Source: CAZLLV01 sp964560325 (GTDB taxonomy: Bacteria > Acidobacteriota > Thermoanaerobaculia > Multivoradales > DATKCC01). From it: a stretch of 11,672 nucleotides of DNA. A model generated the notes under the pieces. The model searched no databases, had not been told where the DNA came from, and saw nothing but the letters and a program-made list of their open reading frames with translations. The stretch lies in assembly GCA_964560325.1 (NCBI GenBank), contig CAZLLV010000494.1, positions 1 through 11,672 on the forward strand, given 5' to 3'. Position 1 is the stretch's first letter, and each line of letters starts with the position of its first letter. Below are positions 5,610 to 11,672 of the stretch, piece by piece. The position numbers and the translations under genes were made by a program.

Positions 5610-7284
5610 CATAATTCGGCCCGCCGCCCCCCTCCGGCGGGACCCAGGTGATGATCTGGTACGGGTCGTGGATGTCGCAGGTCTTGCAGTGGACGCAGTT
5701 GCTGGCGTTGATCTGGAGCCGCCGGCCGTGGGGTGAGGTGGGGTCCTCGACCATCTCGTAGACCGCCGCCGGGCAGAAGCGTTCGCACGGGTTCGCGTAC
5801 TCGACGGTGCAGCGGGTGGCGCAGATCTCCGGGTCGTGCACCAGCAGGTGGACCGGCTGGTCTTCGTCGTGCGACGTGCCCGAGTTGTAGACGTCGGCCA
5901 GCCGGTCGAAGGTCAGCTCGCCGTCGTGCTCGGGCTTCGGCCGCGGGGTCACGCCGTGGCCCTCCGGGCGGTCGAGGCGGGTCATCCGCTCGTGCCCGGG
6001 CTCGGTGCCGAGCTTGCTGCGGAAACCCCATCCGAGGCCGCCGGTGACCATGCCGAGGGCGCCCTGGGCGATGCCGCCGACGAGCCCCTTGTCGAACGCC
6101 TGGTGGAAGTTGCGGACCTTCCAGAGGTCCTTCTTGAGCCAGCTCCGGTCGACCCGGTCGGCGAAGCCGGAGAGCGCCGCCTCGCCGAAGTCGCCGCTCT
6201 TCAGGCTCTCGAAGATCGTCTCCGCCGCCAGCATGCCCGACTTCATGCCGAGCGAGATCCCTTTCAGCTTCTGGGCGTTGAGGAAGCCGGCCGAGTCGCC
6301 GATCAGCAGGAAGCCGTCGCCGTAGAGCTTCGGCATCGCGTACCAGCCGCCCTCGGGGATCGCCTTGGCGCCGTAGTTGACCATCTTGCCGCCCTCGAGC
6401 AGCTCGCGGATCGCCGGGTGGGTCTTGTAGCGCTGGAACTCGTCGTGCGGGTCGGTCCAGGGGTTCTCGTAGTCGAGACCGACCACCAGGCCGACGGCCG
6501 CGAGGTTGCCCTGGAGGCCGTAGACGAAGCCGCCGCCGAAGATCGAGCCGCCGAGTGGCCAGTTCATGGTGTGGATCACCTCGCCCGGCTCGAGCCGGCC
6601 CTCGGGCAGCTCCCAGTGCTCCTTGAGGCCGATGGCGTAGGTCATCGGGTTCTTGCCGGCCCACAGGTCCATCTCCTGATCGAGCTGCTTGACCAGCGTG
6701 CCGCGTACCCCTTCGCCGAGCACCGTGCACTTCGTGCGCAGGTCCATGCCGGGCTGGTAGTTCGCCTTCTTGTTCCCCTCGCGGTCGACCCCCTGGTCGC
6801 CGGTCCGGACGCCGACGACGGTACCGCCCTCGATCAGGATCTTCGAGGCCGGAAAGCCGGGGAAGATCGAGACCCCCTTCTCCTCGGCGAGCTCGCCGAG
6901 CCACTTGACCAGCTTGCCGAGCGCGGCGACGTGGTAGCCGCGGTTCGACATCATCGGCGGCGCCGGCAGCTTGACCGCCTTGCTCTCGGTCATCCAGAAC
7001 AGCCGGTCTTTACCGACCGGGGCCTCGAACGGCGCCTCCTGCCAGCGGTCGGGCACCAGCTCGCGGAAGGCGACCGGGTCGACGACGGCTCCCGAGAAGG
7101 CGTGGCTGCCGAGCTCCAGCCCCTTCTCGAGGACCGCGATCTCCGCCTCGATCGGCTCTCCGTCCGTCTTCTCGTTGTGCTCCTCGACGAGGCGGGCCAG
7201 GTGGTACGCGCCGGCCAGGCTGGCGGGCCCGGCCCCCACGAACACCACGTCCATTTCCAGGGTCTCGCGCTCCGGTTGCGTCAT
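5599..7284 (-). CDS. Electron transfer flavoprotein:ubiquinone oxidoreductase (ETF-QO)
   Basis: This 561-residue iron-sulfur flavoprotein is membrane-associated. It takes electrons from reduced ETF, fed by acyl-CoA and other dehydrogenases, and passes them to the quinone pool. The N-terminal FAD-binding loop is VVFVGAGPASLAGAYHLARL (13-32), followed by ELGSHAFSGAVVDP (57-70). A second FAD region, GFLLIGDSAGFLNAQKLKGI (324-343), is typical of the family. The C-terminal ferredoxin-like part supplies the [4Fe-4S] ligands C504, C530, C533 and C536 (FCPAAVYE, then NCVHCKTCDIHDPYQ). It ends WVPPEGGGGPNYGRM, nearly as in the human enzyme. The ATG at 7284 is supported by a GAGGAG Shine-Dalgarno 7 nt upstream. 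Open reading frame continues far upstream, antisense to aroDE, but that part is not protein-like. No ETF subunits or acyl-CoA dehydrogenases are in the window. Confidence 0.95.
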   Translation of the reverse strand: MTQPERETLEMDVVFVGAGPASLAGAYHLARLVEEHNEKTDGEPIEAEIAVLEKGLELGSHAFSGAVVDPVAFRELVPDRWQEAPFEAPVGKDRLFWMTESKAVKLPAPPMMSNRGYHVAALGKLVKWLGELAEEKGVSIFPGFPASKILIEGGTVVGVRTGDQGVDREGNKKANYQPGMDLRTKCTVLGEGVRGTLVKQLDQEMDLWAGKNPMTYAIGLKEHWELPEGRLEPGEVIHTMNWPLGGSIFGGGFVYGLQGNLAAVGLVVGLDYENPWTDPHDEFQRYKTHPAIRELLEGGKMVNYGAKAIPEGGWYAMPKLYGDGFLLIGDSAGFLNAQKLKGISLGMKSGMLAAETIFESLKSGDFGEAALSGFADRVDRSWLKKDLWKVRNFHQAFDKGLVGGIAQGALGMVTGGLGWGFRSKLGTEPGHERMTRLDRPEGHGVTPRPKPEHDGELTFDRLADVYNSGTSHDEDQPVHLLVHDPEICATRCTVEYANPCERFCPAAVYEMVEDPTSPHGRRLQINASNCVHCKTCDIHDPYQIITWVPPEGGGGPNYGRM

Positions 7285-7422
7285 CGACAGGCTCCTCGGA
7301 CAAGAGAGAGGGAAGGCGGCCGGCCGCGGAGTCCGGCTCCGGCCGAGCCGGCTGGATGGTAGCAAACGGGCGGGTGCTAAGCTGCCGGCTCCGCCCGCGC
7401 CCCGCTCGCCGCCGCCCGCACG
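7285..7422. promoter_or_regulatory. Divergent promoter region between ETF-QO and aroDE
   Basis: The 138-bp gap separates two divergent genes, so both promoters should be here. On the minus strand TACCAT (+ strand atggta, 7356-7361) is the same hexamer used as the -10 of the tRNA-His promoter, but no good -35 matches it. On the plus strand only a weak TAAGCT (about 7378-7383) is seen. The minus-strand Shine-Dalgarno GAGGAG is at 7292-7297. The promoter positions are tentative. Confidence 0.35.
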
Positions 7423-8988
7423 ATGACCGATCCTCCCAGCTCTCCTCGCGAAACGCTCGCGGAGCGCGTGCGCCTGGTCGCCACCCTCTCGCACCTCCCG
7501 AGCGCCGACGAGCTCGCCGCCCTGCCGGCGGCGGTCGACTGGCTCGAGGTGCGGGCCGATCTGGCGGGAAGCCCGGAGGCGGAGGCGCTCGAGCCGCTCG
7601 CCGAACGCGCCGCGGCCGCCGGCGGTGGGCTCGTCTTTACGCTGCGCAGCCGTGCCGAGGGGGGGAGCGGCACCGACGATCCGGCCCGCCGCGCGGAGGC
7701 GATCGCCCGCGCCGCGGGGCTGGAGATCGGCGGCGAGCCGGCCTACGCGCTGATCGACCTCGAAGCCGAGCGCGACCTCCACCCGGAGGTGCTCGACGCC
7801 GTGCCCGCCGGGCGGCGCCTCCTCTCCTGGCACGGGCCGACCGGCACGGTCGCGGAGCTCGAGGACCGGATCGGCGAGATGACCGCGACCCCGGCGGTCC
7901 TCTACAAGCTGGTGACCGAGGCCCGGCAGCCGGGCGAGGAGCTCCCGGGCCTGCTGGCGCTCGCCGCCGCCGGGCGGCCGGACGTGATCTCGTTCTCGAC
8001 CGGCGAGGGGGCCGCCTGGACGCGCCTGGTGGCGCCGCACCTCGGCGCCCGCGTCGTCTACGGCGCCTTCTCGGCCGACGCGCCCGGGGCGCCCGGCCAG
8101 CTCTCGGTCGATCGCCTGGTCGACGACTTCGGCCTGCCCGAGATCCGGCCGATCGAGGCGCTCTACGGCATCGTCGGCAACCCGGTCTCCCATTCGCTCT
8201 CGCCGCGGCTCCACAACCGCGCCTACCGCGAGCTCGGCATCCCCGCGCTCTACGTGCCCTTCTTCACCGAGCACTTCGGCGACTTCTGGCTCGAGGTGGT
8301 CGAGAGCCTGCGCCTCGACGACCTCGGCTTCCCGCTCCGGGGGCTCTCGGTGACCGCGCCGTTCAAGGAGATCGCGCTGGCGGTGGCGGGCGCGCCGAGC
8401 CCGCGCACGCAGGCCGTGGGCGCCGCCAACACGCTGGTCGAGAACGAGGGCGTGTGGGAGGCGGAGTCGACCGACCCGGAGGGGGTGGTGCTGCCGCTCC
8501 GGCATCTCGGAGTGTCGCTCGAAGGCGCCGCCGTGGCGGTGCTCGGCGCCGGCGGGGCGGGGCGCTCGGCGGCGGTCGGCCTGCGCCACGCCGGCGCCCA
8601 CGTGACCCTGGTCAACCGGACCGAGGACCGCGGCCGGCAGGCGGCGCGCGACGCGGGGGTGGGCTTCCAGCCGCTCGACGAGCTCGACCCCGGGCGCTAC
8701 GACGTGGTGGTGCAGGCGACGTCGCTCGGCCGCCATCCGGACGATCCGCTCCCGTTCGACCCCGCCGCCCTGCGCCCCGACGCGGTGGTGGTCGACCTGG
8801 TCTACACCGAGGGCGAGACCTCGCTGCTCGCCGCCGTGAAGGCGTCCGGCCGGCGCGCCGTCGACGGACGCGAGGTGCTCCTCTACCAGGCGCTCGAGCA
8901 GTTCCACATGATGACCGGCCGCGAGCTGCCGATCCCGCTCGCCCGAGAAGCGCTCGGCCTGCCGCCGGAGCCGCGCGCGGCGGGTTAG
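7423..8988 (+). CDS. aroDE: Bifunctional 3-dehydroquinate dehydratase / shikimate dehydrogenase
   Basis: This 521-residue fusion performs steps three and four of the shikimate pathway (3-dehydroquinate to 3-dehydroshikimate to shikimate, using NADPH). The type I dehydratase fills about 14-236: substrate-binding LEVRADL (41-47) and FTLRSRAEGG (72-81), catalytic H137 in SWHGPTGT, Schiff-base K162 in LYKLVTEA, and APGQLS (223-228). The dehydrogenase fills about 246-515: GIVGNPVSHSLSPRLHN (249-265), catalytic K315 in VTAPFKE, N336 and D351, the nucleotide loop GAGGAG (375-380), NRT (398-400), and the C-terminal DGREVLLYQALEQF. The usual NTDGxG around the catalytic Asp reads STDPEG, with the Asp kept. 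All catalytic residues of both halves are present. ATG 7423 is the first Met before the conserved fold; its ribosome site is weak. Neighbours are unrelated to the pathway. Confidence 0.93.
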   Translation: MTDPPSSPRETLAERVRLVATLSHLPSADELAALPAAVDWLEVRADLAGSPEAEALEPLAERAAAAGGGLVFTLRSRAEGGSGTDDPARRAEAIARAAGLEIGGEPAYALIDLEAERDLHPEVLDAVPAGRRLLSWHGPTGTVAELEDRIGEMTATPAVLYKLVTEARQPGEELPGLLALAAAGRPDVISFSTGEGAAWTRLVAPHLGARVVYGAFSADAPGAPGQLSVDRLVDDFGLPEIRPIEALYGIVGNPVSHSLSPRLHNRAYRELGIPALYVPFFTEHFGDFWLEVVESLRLDDLGFPLRGLSVTAPFKEIALAVAGAPSPRTQAVGAANTLVENEGVWEAESTDPEGVVLPLRHLGVSLEGAAVAVLGAGGAGRSAAVGLRHAGAHVTLVNRTEDRGRQAARDAGVGFQPLDELDPGRYDVVVQATSLGRHPDDPLPFDPAALRPDAVVVDLVYTEGETSLLAAVKASGRRAVDGREVLLYQALEQFHMMTGRELPIPLAREALGLPPEPRAAG

Positions 8989-8990
8989 GA

Positions 8991-9007
8991 GGCTCCGTTC
9001 CGGAGCC
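8991..9007 (+). terminator. Hairpin terminator after aroDE
   Basis: GGCTCCG (8991-8997) and CGGAGCC (9001-9007) form a 7-bp GC stem with loop TTC, 2 bp after the aroDE stop. A short palindrome GGGAATTTCCC (9015-9025) follows, giving a small T-run. With a separate promoter starting at 9040, it marks the boundary between aroDE and the histidine unit. Confidence 0.55.
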
Positions 9008-9039
9008 CCGAGACGGGAATTTCCCTGATGGGCGAAGCT

Positions 9040-9068
9040 TTGACAGCGCCGGGTGGAGGAAATACCAT
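9040..9068 (+). promoter_or_regulatory. Sigma70-type promoter of tRNA-His (and probably hisS-hutH)
   Basis: A perfect -35 TTGACA (9040-9045) is followed, after exactly 17 bp, by TACCAT (9063-9068), four of six to TATAAT. Transcription would begin near 9075-9076, leaving about 10 nt before the tRNA. It is the clearest promoter in the window. No terminator or second promoter is evident between the tRNA and hisS, so the same promoter may serve the whole unit. Confidence 0.75.
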
Positions 9069-9084
9069 CCCCTTTCGGCACCAT

Positions 9085-9159
9085 GCCGGCGTAGCTCAGT
9101 GGAAGAGCGCCTGACTGTGGATCAGGAGGTCATGGGTTCAACTCCCATCGCCGGTACCA
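9085..9159 (+). tRNA. tRNA-His (anticodon GTG), lacking G-1 and with U72 and A73
   Basis: The cloverleaf is complete in 75 nt including encoded CCA. Acceptor strands are GCCGGCG (9085-9091) and CGCCGGT (9149-9155); the D stem is GCTC/GAGC; the anticodon stem is CCTGA/TCAGG with loop CTGTGGA, so the anticodon is GTG (9117-9119); the T stem is ATGGG/CCCAT with loop TTCAACT. The unusual part is the top of the acceptor. Position -1 is T (9084), not the G found in nearly all bacterial tRNA-His; the first pair is a G1:U72 wobble; and the discriminator is A73 (9156), not C73. These are the features reported for tRNA-His in a Caulobacter/Rhizobiales clade that uses a divergent HisRS. hisS starts 52 bp downstream, which supports the identity. 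Confidence 0.96.
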
Positions 9160-9211
9160 TTCCCCATCGCGCGACGGTCCGGCCGCCCGCGCCGGCACCG
9201 CGAGCCCAAAC

Positions 9212-10651
9212 ATGCCCTCGACCGTAGAACCCCGTCTCTCCCGTGGCCTCCGTGACCTCCAGCCCGCCGAGGTCCTGGCTCGGGAGTGGATGATCGGCAA
9301 GATCCGCGAAGTCTACGAGCTGTACGGCTTCGTTCCGTTCTCGACCCCCGCGATCGAGTACCTCGACGTCCTCGGCGGCTCGGCCGGCGAGGAGGCGCAG
9401 CAGTCGATCTTCCACGTCACCAACCCCGAGGGCGAGGAGCTCGGCCTGCGCTTCGATCTCACCGTGCCGCTGGCGCGGGCGATCGCCCAGTACAAGAAAG
9501 AGATGCCCCTGCCGTTCCGGCGCTACCAGGTGGCGCAGGTCTGGCGGGCCGACAAGCCCGGCCCGGGGCGCTTTCGCGAGTTCACGCAGTTCGACCTCGA
9601 TTCGGTCGGGGTCGTCTCGGAGGTGGCGGACACCGAGGTCATCGCCGGCATGTGCGACACGCTCGAAGCCCTCGGCGCCGGTCCTTACCGGGTCCGCTAC
9701 TCGAGCCGCGGCATCCTGAACGTGCTCCTGGCCTACGCCGACATCGCACAGGAGCGCGGCGTCGACGTCTTCCGCGTGCTCGACAAGCTGGAGAAGATCG
9801 GCCCCGCGAAGGTCCGGCGTGAGCTGACCACCGGCTACGTCGACGAGTCGGGCGACACGATCCCCGGCCTCGGCCTCGCGGACGACCAGGTCGACCGCAT
9901 CGAGCGCTTCCTCGCCATCCGAGACGAGGACCGTACCGAGGTGATCGCCCACCTGCGCGAGATCTTCGACGGCGTCGAAGGCGCCGAGCGGGAGATCGAA
10001 GGGGTCGAGAAGATCTCCCGCCACCTCTACGCCCTCGGCTACGAGAACGACCGGGTCGCCCTCGACCTGTCGATCGCCCGCGGTCTCGCGTACTACACGG
10101 GCCCGGTCTTCGAGGCGATCCTGCTCGACGCGCCGCGCTACGGCTCGGTCTTCGGCGGCGGTCGCTACGACGACCTGGTGATGCGCTTCCTGGGCGAGAA
10201 GATCCCCGCCACCGGGGCCTCGATCGGCGTCGACCGGTTGCTCGCCGCGCTCACCGACCTCGGCCGGATCGGCGAGCGCAAGTCGACGGCGCAGGTTTTG
10301 GTGACGCAGATGGACGAGGCGCTGACCGAGGACTGCCTGCGGATGACCTGGGAGCTGAGGCGCGCCGGCATCCCGGCCGAGATCTACCTCGGAGGCCAGC
10401 GCGGGGTCGGCAAGCAGCTCAAGTACGCGGACCGCTGGGACGTGCCGATCGCGCTCCTCTACGGCAGCCAGGAGAAGGAGCGCGGCGAGGTGACGCTCAA
10501 GGACATGGACGCCGGCCGCAAGAAATCGCAGCAGATCGAGGATCGGCAGGAGTGGATCGAGGAGCGGCCGGGCCAAAGGGTCGTGGCGCGCGGCGACCTG
10601 GTCGAGACGGTCCGCGCCATGCTCGAGGCGATCGACCGGGAGCGGCGGTGA
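9212..10651 (+). CDS. hisS: Histidyl-tRNA synthetase, divergent (A73-type) class
   Basis: This class II synthetase charges tRNA-His with histidine using ATP. At 479 residues it is longer than the usual bacterial enzyme of about 420-430. Motif 1 lies around YELYGFVPFSTPAIE (36-50). Motif 2 is YQVAQVWRADKPGPGRFREF (105-124), then TQFDLDSVG. Histidine motifs are RGLAYYTG (290-297) and FGGGRYDDL (314-322). Motif 3 is GASIGVDRLL (335-344). The anticodon-binding domain runs from about 358, with GGQRGVGKQLKYADRWDVPI at 394-413. The motif 2 loop, which contacts the acceptor end, is KPGPGRFR rather than the E. coli-like RPQKGRYR, and resembles the alphaproteobacterial A73-type and eukaryotic enzymes. 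Position 293 is Ala, where Asp or Glu usually sits. The ATG at 9212 lacks a clear Shine-Dalgarno. It sits between tRNA-His and hutH, overlapping the latter by 4 bp. Confidence 0.96.
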   Translation: MPSTVEPRLSRGLRDLQPAEVLAREWMIGKIREVYELYGFVPFSTPAIEYLDVLGGSAGEEAQQSIFHVTNPEGEELGLRFDLTVPLARAIAQYKKEMPLPFRRYQVAQVWRADKPGPGRFREFTQFDLDSVGVVSEVADTEVIAGMCDTLEALGAGPYRVRYSSRGILNVLLAYADIAQERGVDVFRVLDKLEKIGPAKVRRELTTGYVDESGDTIPGLGLADDQVDRIERFLAIRDEDRTEVIAHLREIFDGVEGAEREIEGVEKISRHLYALGYENDRVALDLSIARGLAYYTGPVFEAILLDAPRYGSVFGGGRYDDLVMRFLGEKIPATGASIGVDRLLAALTDLGRIGERKSTAQVLVTQMDEALTEDCLRMTWELRRAGIPAEIYLGGQRGVGKQLKYADRWDVPIALLYGSQEKERGEVTLKDMDAGRKKSQQIEDRQEWIEERPGQRVVARGDLVETVRAMLEAIDRERR

Positions 10652-11672
10652 GCCCCCTCGTCCTCGACGGCCGATCGTTGACCGTGGAGGATCTCGCACG
10701 GGTCGCGCGCGACCCGTCGGCGCGCATCGACTGGACCGGCGCCGCGATGGCGCGCGTCGAGCGCGGCCGCCGCCAGATCGAGGCGATCGTCGAGCGCTAC
10801 AAGGCGGAGCGGGCGAGCCGTGCCGGCGAGGGCGGGGACGTCGAGGGCATGGTTCTCGACTACGGCGTAACCACCGGTTTCGGCGCCTTCAAGAACATCG
10901 CGATCGAGCCCGACGACCTGAAGCGGCTGCAGCGCAACATCCTGCTGAGCCACTCGGCGGGGGCCGGAGCGAGCGCCGACCCGGACGACCCGGAGAGCTA
11001 CCTGCCGCCCGACGTGGTGCGGGCGACGCTGGTCTTGCGCCTCAACACCTTTCTGAAAGGCCACTCCGGAGTCCGCCGGGAGCTGGTCGAGACGATCCGC
11101 GCCATGCTCCACCAGGGGATCGTGCCGCTCGTGCCGAGCCGCGGCTCGGTCGGATCGAGCGGCGACCTCTGTCCGCTCGCGCACCTCTTCGTGGTCCTGC
11201 TCGGCGAGGGGCGCTACTACGTGGTGCGCGACCCCGACGACATGCGGGTCGGCCGGAGGAGCCCCGAACGGTGGAAGCCGGCGAGCGGCCTGGCGGACGA
11301 CCTAGGCATGGAGCCTCCGGAGCCGAGCTACAAGGAGGGCCTGGCGCTCACCAACGGAGCGACGGTCTCGACCGCTCTGCTCGCCCTCGCCACGCACGAC
11401 GCGGAGATCCTGGTCCAGTCGGCCGACGTGGCCGCCGCGCTCTCGCTGGAAGCGATGTGTGGCTGCGCGCGAGCGTTCGACCCGAAGGTCCACGGGGCGC
11501 GCGGGCTCGCCGGACAGATCGACACCGCCGCCAACGTCCGCACCCTGCTCGAAGGGAGCGGGTGGCTCGAGACCTCGGGCGAGGTGCAGGACGTCTACTC
11601 GCTACGCTGCGCGCCGGCGGTCCACGGTGCGAGCCGGGACACGCTCTCCTACGCTCGGCGGATCGTCGAGAC
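10648..11672 (+). CDS. hutH: Histidine/aromatic amino acid ammonia-lyase, 3' end cut by the window
   Basis: About 341 residues are present, from a GTG start (10648-10650) overlapping the hisS stop as GTGA. Family enzymes deaminate histidine to urocanate (or Phe/Tyr to cinnamates) with the protein-derived MIO group. Visible motifs are YGVTTGFGAF (active-site Tyr), LQRNILLSHSAGAG (the His typical of histidases), KGHSGVRRELVE, GSVGSSGDLCPLAHL, YKEGLALTNGA and QDVYSLRCAPAVHG. The MIO triad is S170-S171-G172 instead of Ala-Ser-Gly; Ser is tolerated in the family signature but uncommon. An insertion of about ten residues (ADPDDPESYLP) follows the LSHSAGAG motif. The Ser-His pair and position behind hisS favour histidase, but PAL/TAL activity cannot be excluded. 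Translational coupling to hisS is likely. Confidence 0.85.
   Translation, partial: MSPLVLDGRSLTVEDLARVARDPSARIDWTGAAMARVERGRRQIEAIVERYKAERASRAGEGGDVEGMVLDYGVTTGFGAFKNIAIEPDDLKRLQRNILLSHSAGAGASADPDDPESYLPPDVVRATLVLRLNTFLKGHSGVRRELVETIRAMLHQGIVPLVPSRGSVGSSGDLCPLAHLFVVLLGEGRYYVVRDPDDMRVGRRSPERWKPASGLADDLGMEPPEPSYKEGLALTNGATVSTALLALATHDAEILVQSADVAAALSLEAMCGCARAFDPKVHGARGLAGQIDTAANVRTLLEGSGWLETSGEVQDVYSLRCAPAVHGASRDTLSYARRIVE

Noticed and set aside
5599..9084. A minus-strand open frame of about 1160 codons joining ETF-QO to sequence antisense to aroDE
   Set aside because: Only the part from 7284 down resembles a protein. The upstream part is Arg/His/Gly-rich mirror coding of aroDE, and a Shine-Dalgarno supports the ATG at 7284.
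7356..9227. A plus-strand open frame of about 620 codons running through aroDE, the tRNA and the start of hisS
   Set aside because: It is out of frame with aroDE, is Arg/Gly/Pro-rich, and reads through a clear tRNA gene. High GC content leaves few stop codons in shadow frames.
9122..10699. A 525-codon minus-strand frame antisense to hisS
   Set aside because: Composition is that of a codon-mirror frame (Val/Asp/Leu/Arg-rich). It overlaps a certain hisS gene and part of the tRNA.
1..11672. CRISPR array, phage genes, insertion-sequence transposase or integrase
   Set aside because: No spaced direct-repeat array is visible, and no translated region resembles a transposase, integrase or phage structural protein.

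Overview
The window is very GC-rich bacterial chromosome, with codon third positions almost all G or C, and holds ordinary metabolic and transport genes rather than a phage or plasmid. The lineage cannot be fixed from sequence alone. A fused type I AroD-AroE enzyme, an E. coli-type FbaB aldolase, an electron-transfer-flavoprotein dehydrogenase and a DUF4097 repeat protein together suggest Acidobacteriota or a neighbouring phylum. This is an inference.

Layout. 1-182: non-coding leader with a C-rich motif. 183-1370 (+): DUF819 membrane protein. 1387-1568: a 182-bp element bounded by a perfect 30-bp inverted repeat. 1678-2475 (+): secreted DUF4097 protein with five TTNGGI repeats, preceded by an ECF-sigma-like promoter. 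2533-3450 (+): TauE/SafE permease. 3713-4792 (+): class I fructose-bisphosphate aldolase FbaB. 4800-5160 (+): a frameshifted DUF5615 PIN-like toxin gene, facing 5157-5435 (-), its usual partner DUF433. 5599-7284 (-): ETF:ubiquinone oxidoreductase, ending inside a strong hairpin. 7423-8988 (+): bifunctional 3-dehydroquinate dehydratase/shikimate dehydrogenase, followed by a terminator-like hairpin. 9040-9068: sigma70-type promoter. 9085-9159 (+): tRNA-His. 9212-10651 (+): HisRS. 10648 to the window edge (+): histidine/aromatic amino acid ammonia-lyase.

The best find is the histidine locus at 9040-11672. The tRNA-His gene encodes no G-1 and has a G1:U72 wobble and discriminator A73. The universal bacterial pattern is G-1 with C73. 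The adjacent HisRS has a motif 2 loop of the KPGPGRFR kind instead of the E. coli-like RPQKGRYR. This combination (no G-1, U72, A73, divergent HisRS) is the one described for a Caulobacter/Rhizobiales clade of Alphaproteobacteria. Here the tRNA and its synthetase are adjacent, apparently in one transcription unit, with a histidine ammonia-lyase overlapping hisS by 4 bp. The unit therefore links histidine charging and histidine breakdown.

Other points of interest are the large inverted-repeat element, the convergent and broken DUF5615/DUF433 pair whose stop codons share one TTAA, a C-rich intergenic motif present twice, and a lyase with Ser-Ser-Gly where Ala-Ser-Gly usually forms the MIO cofactor.
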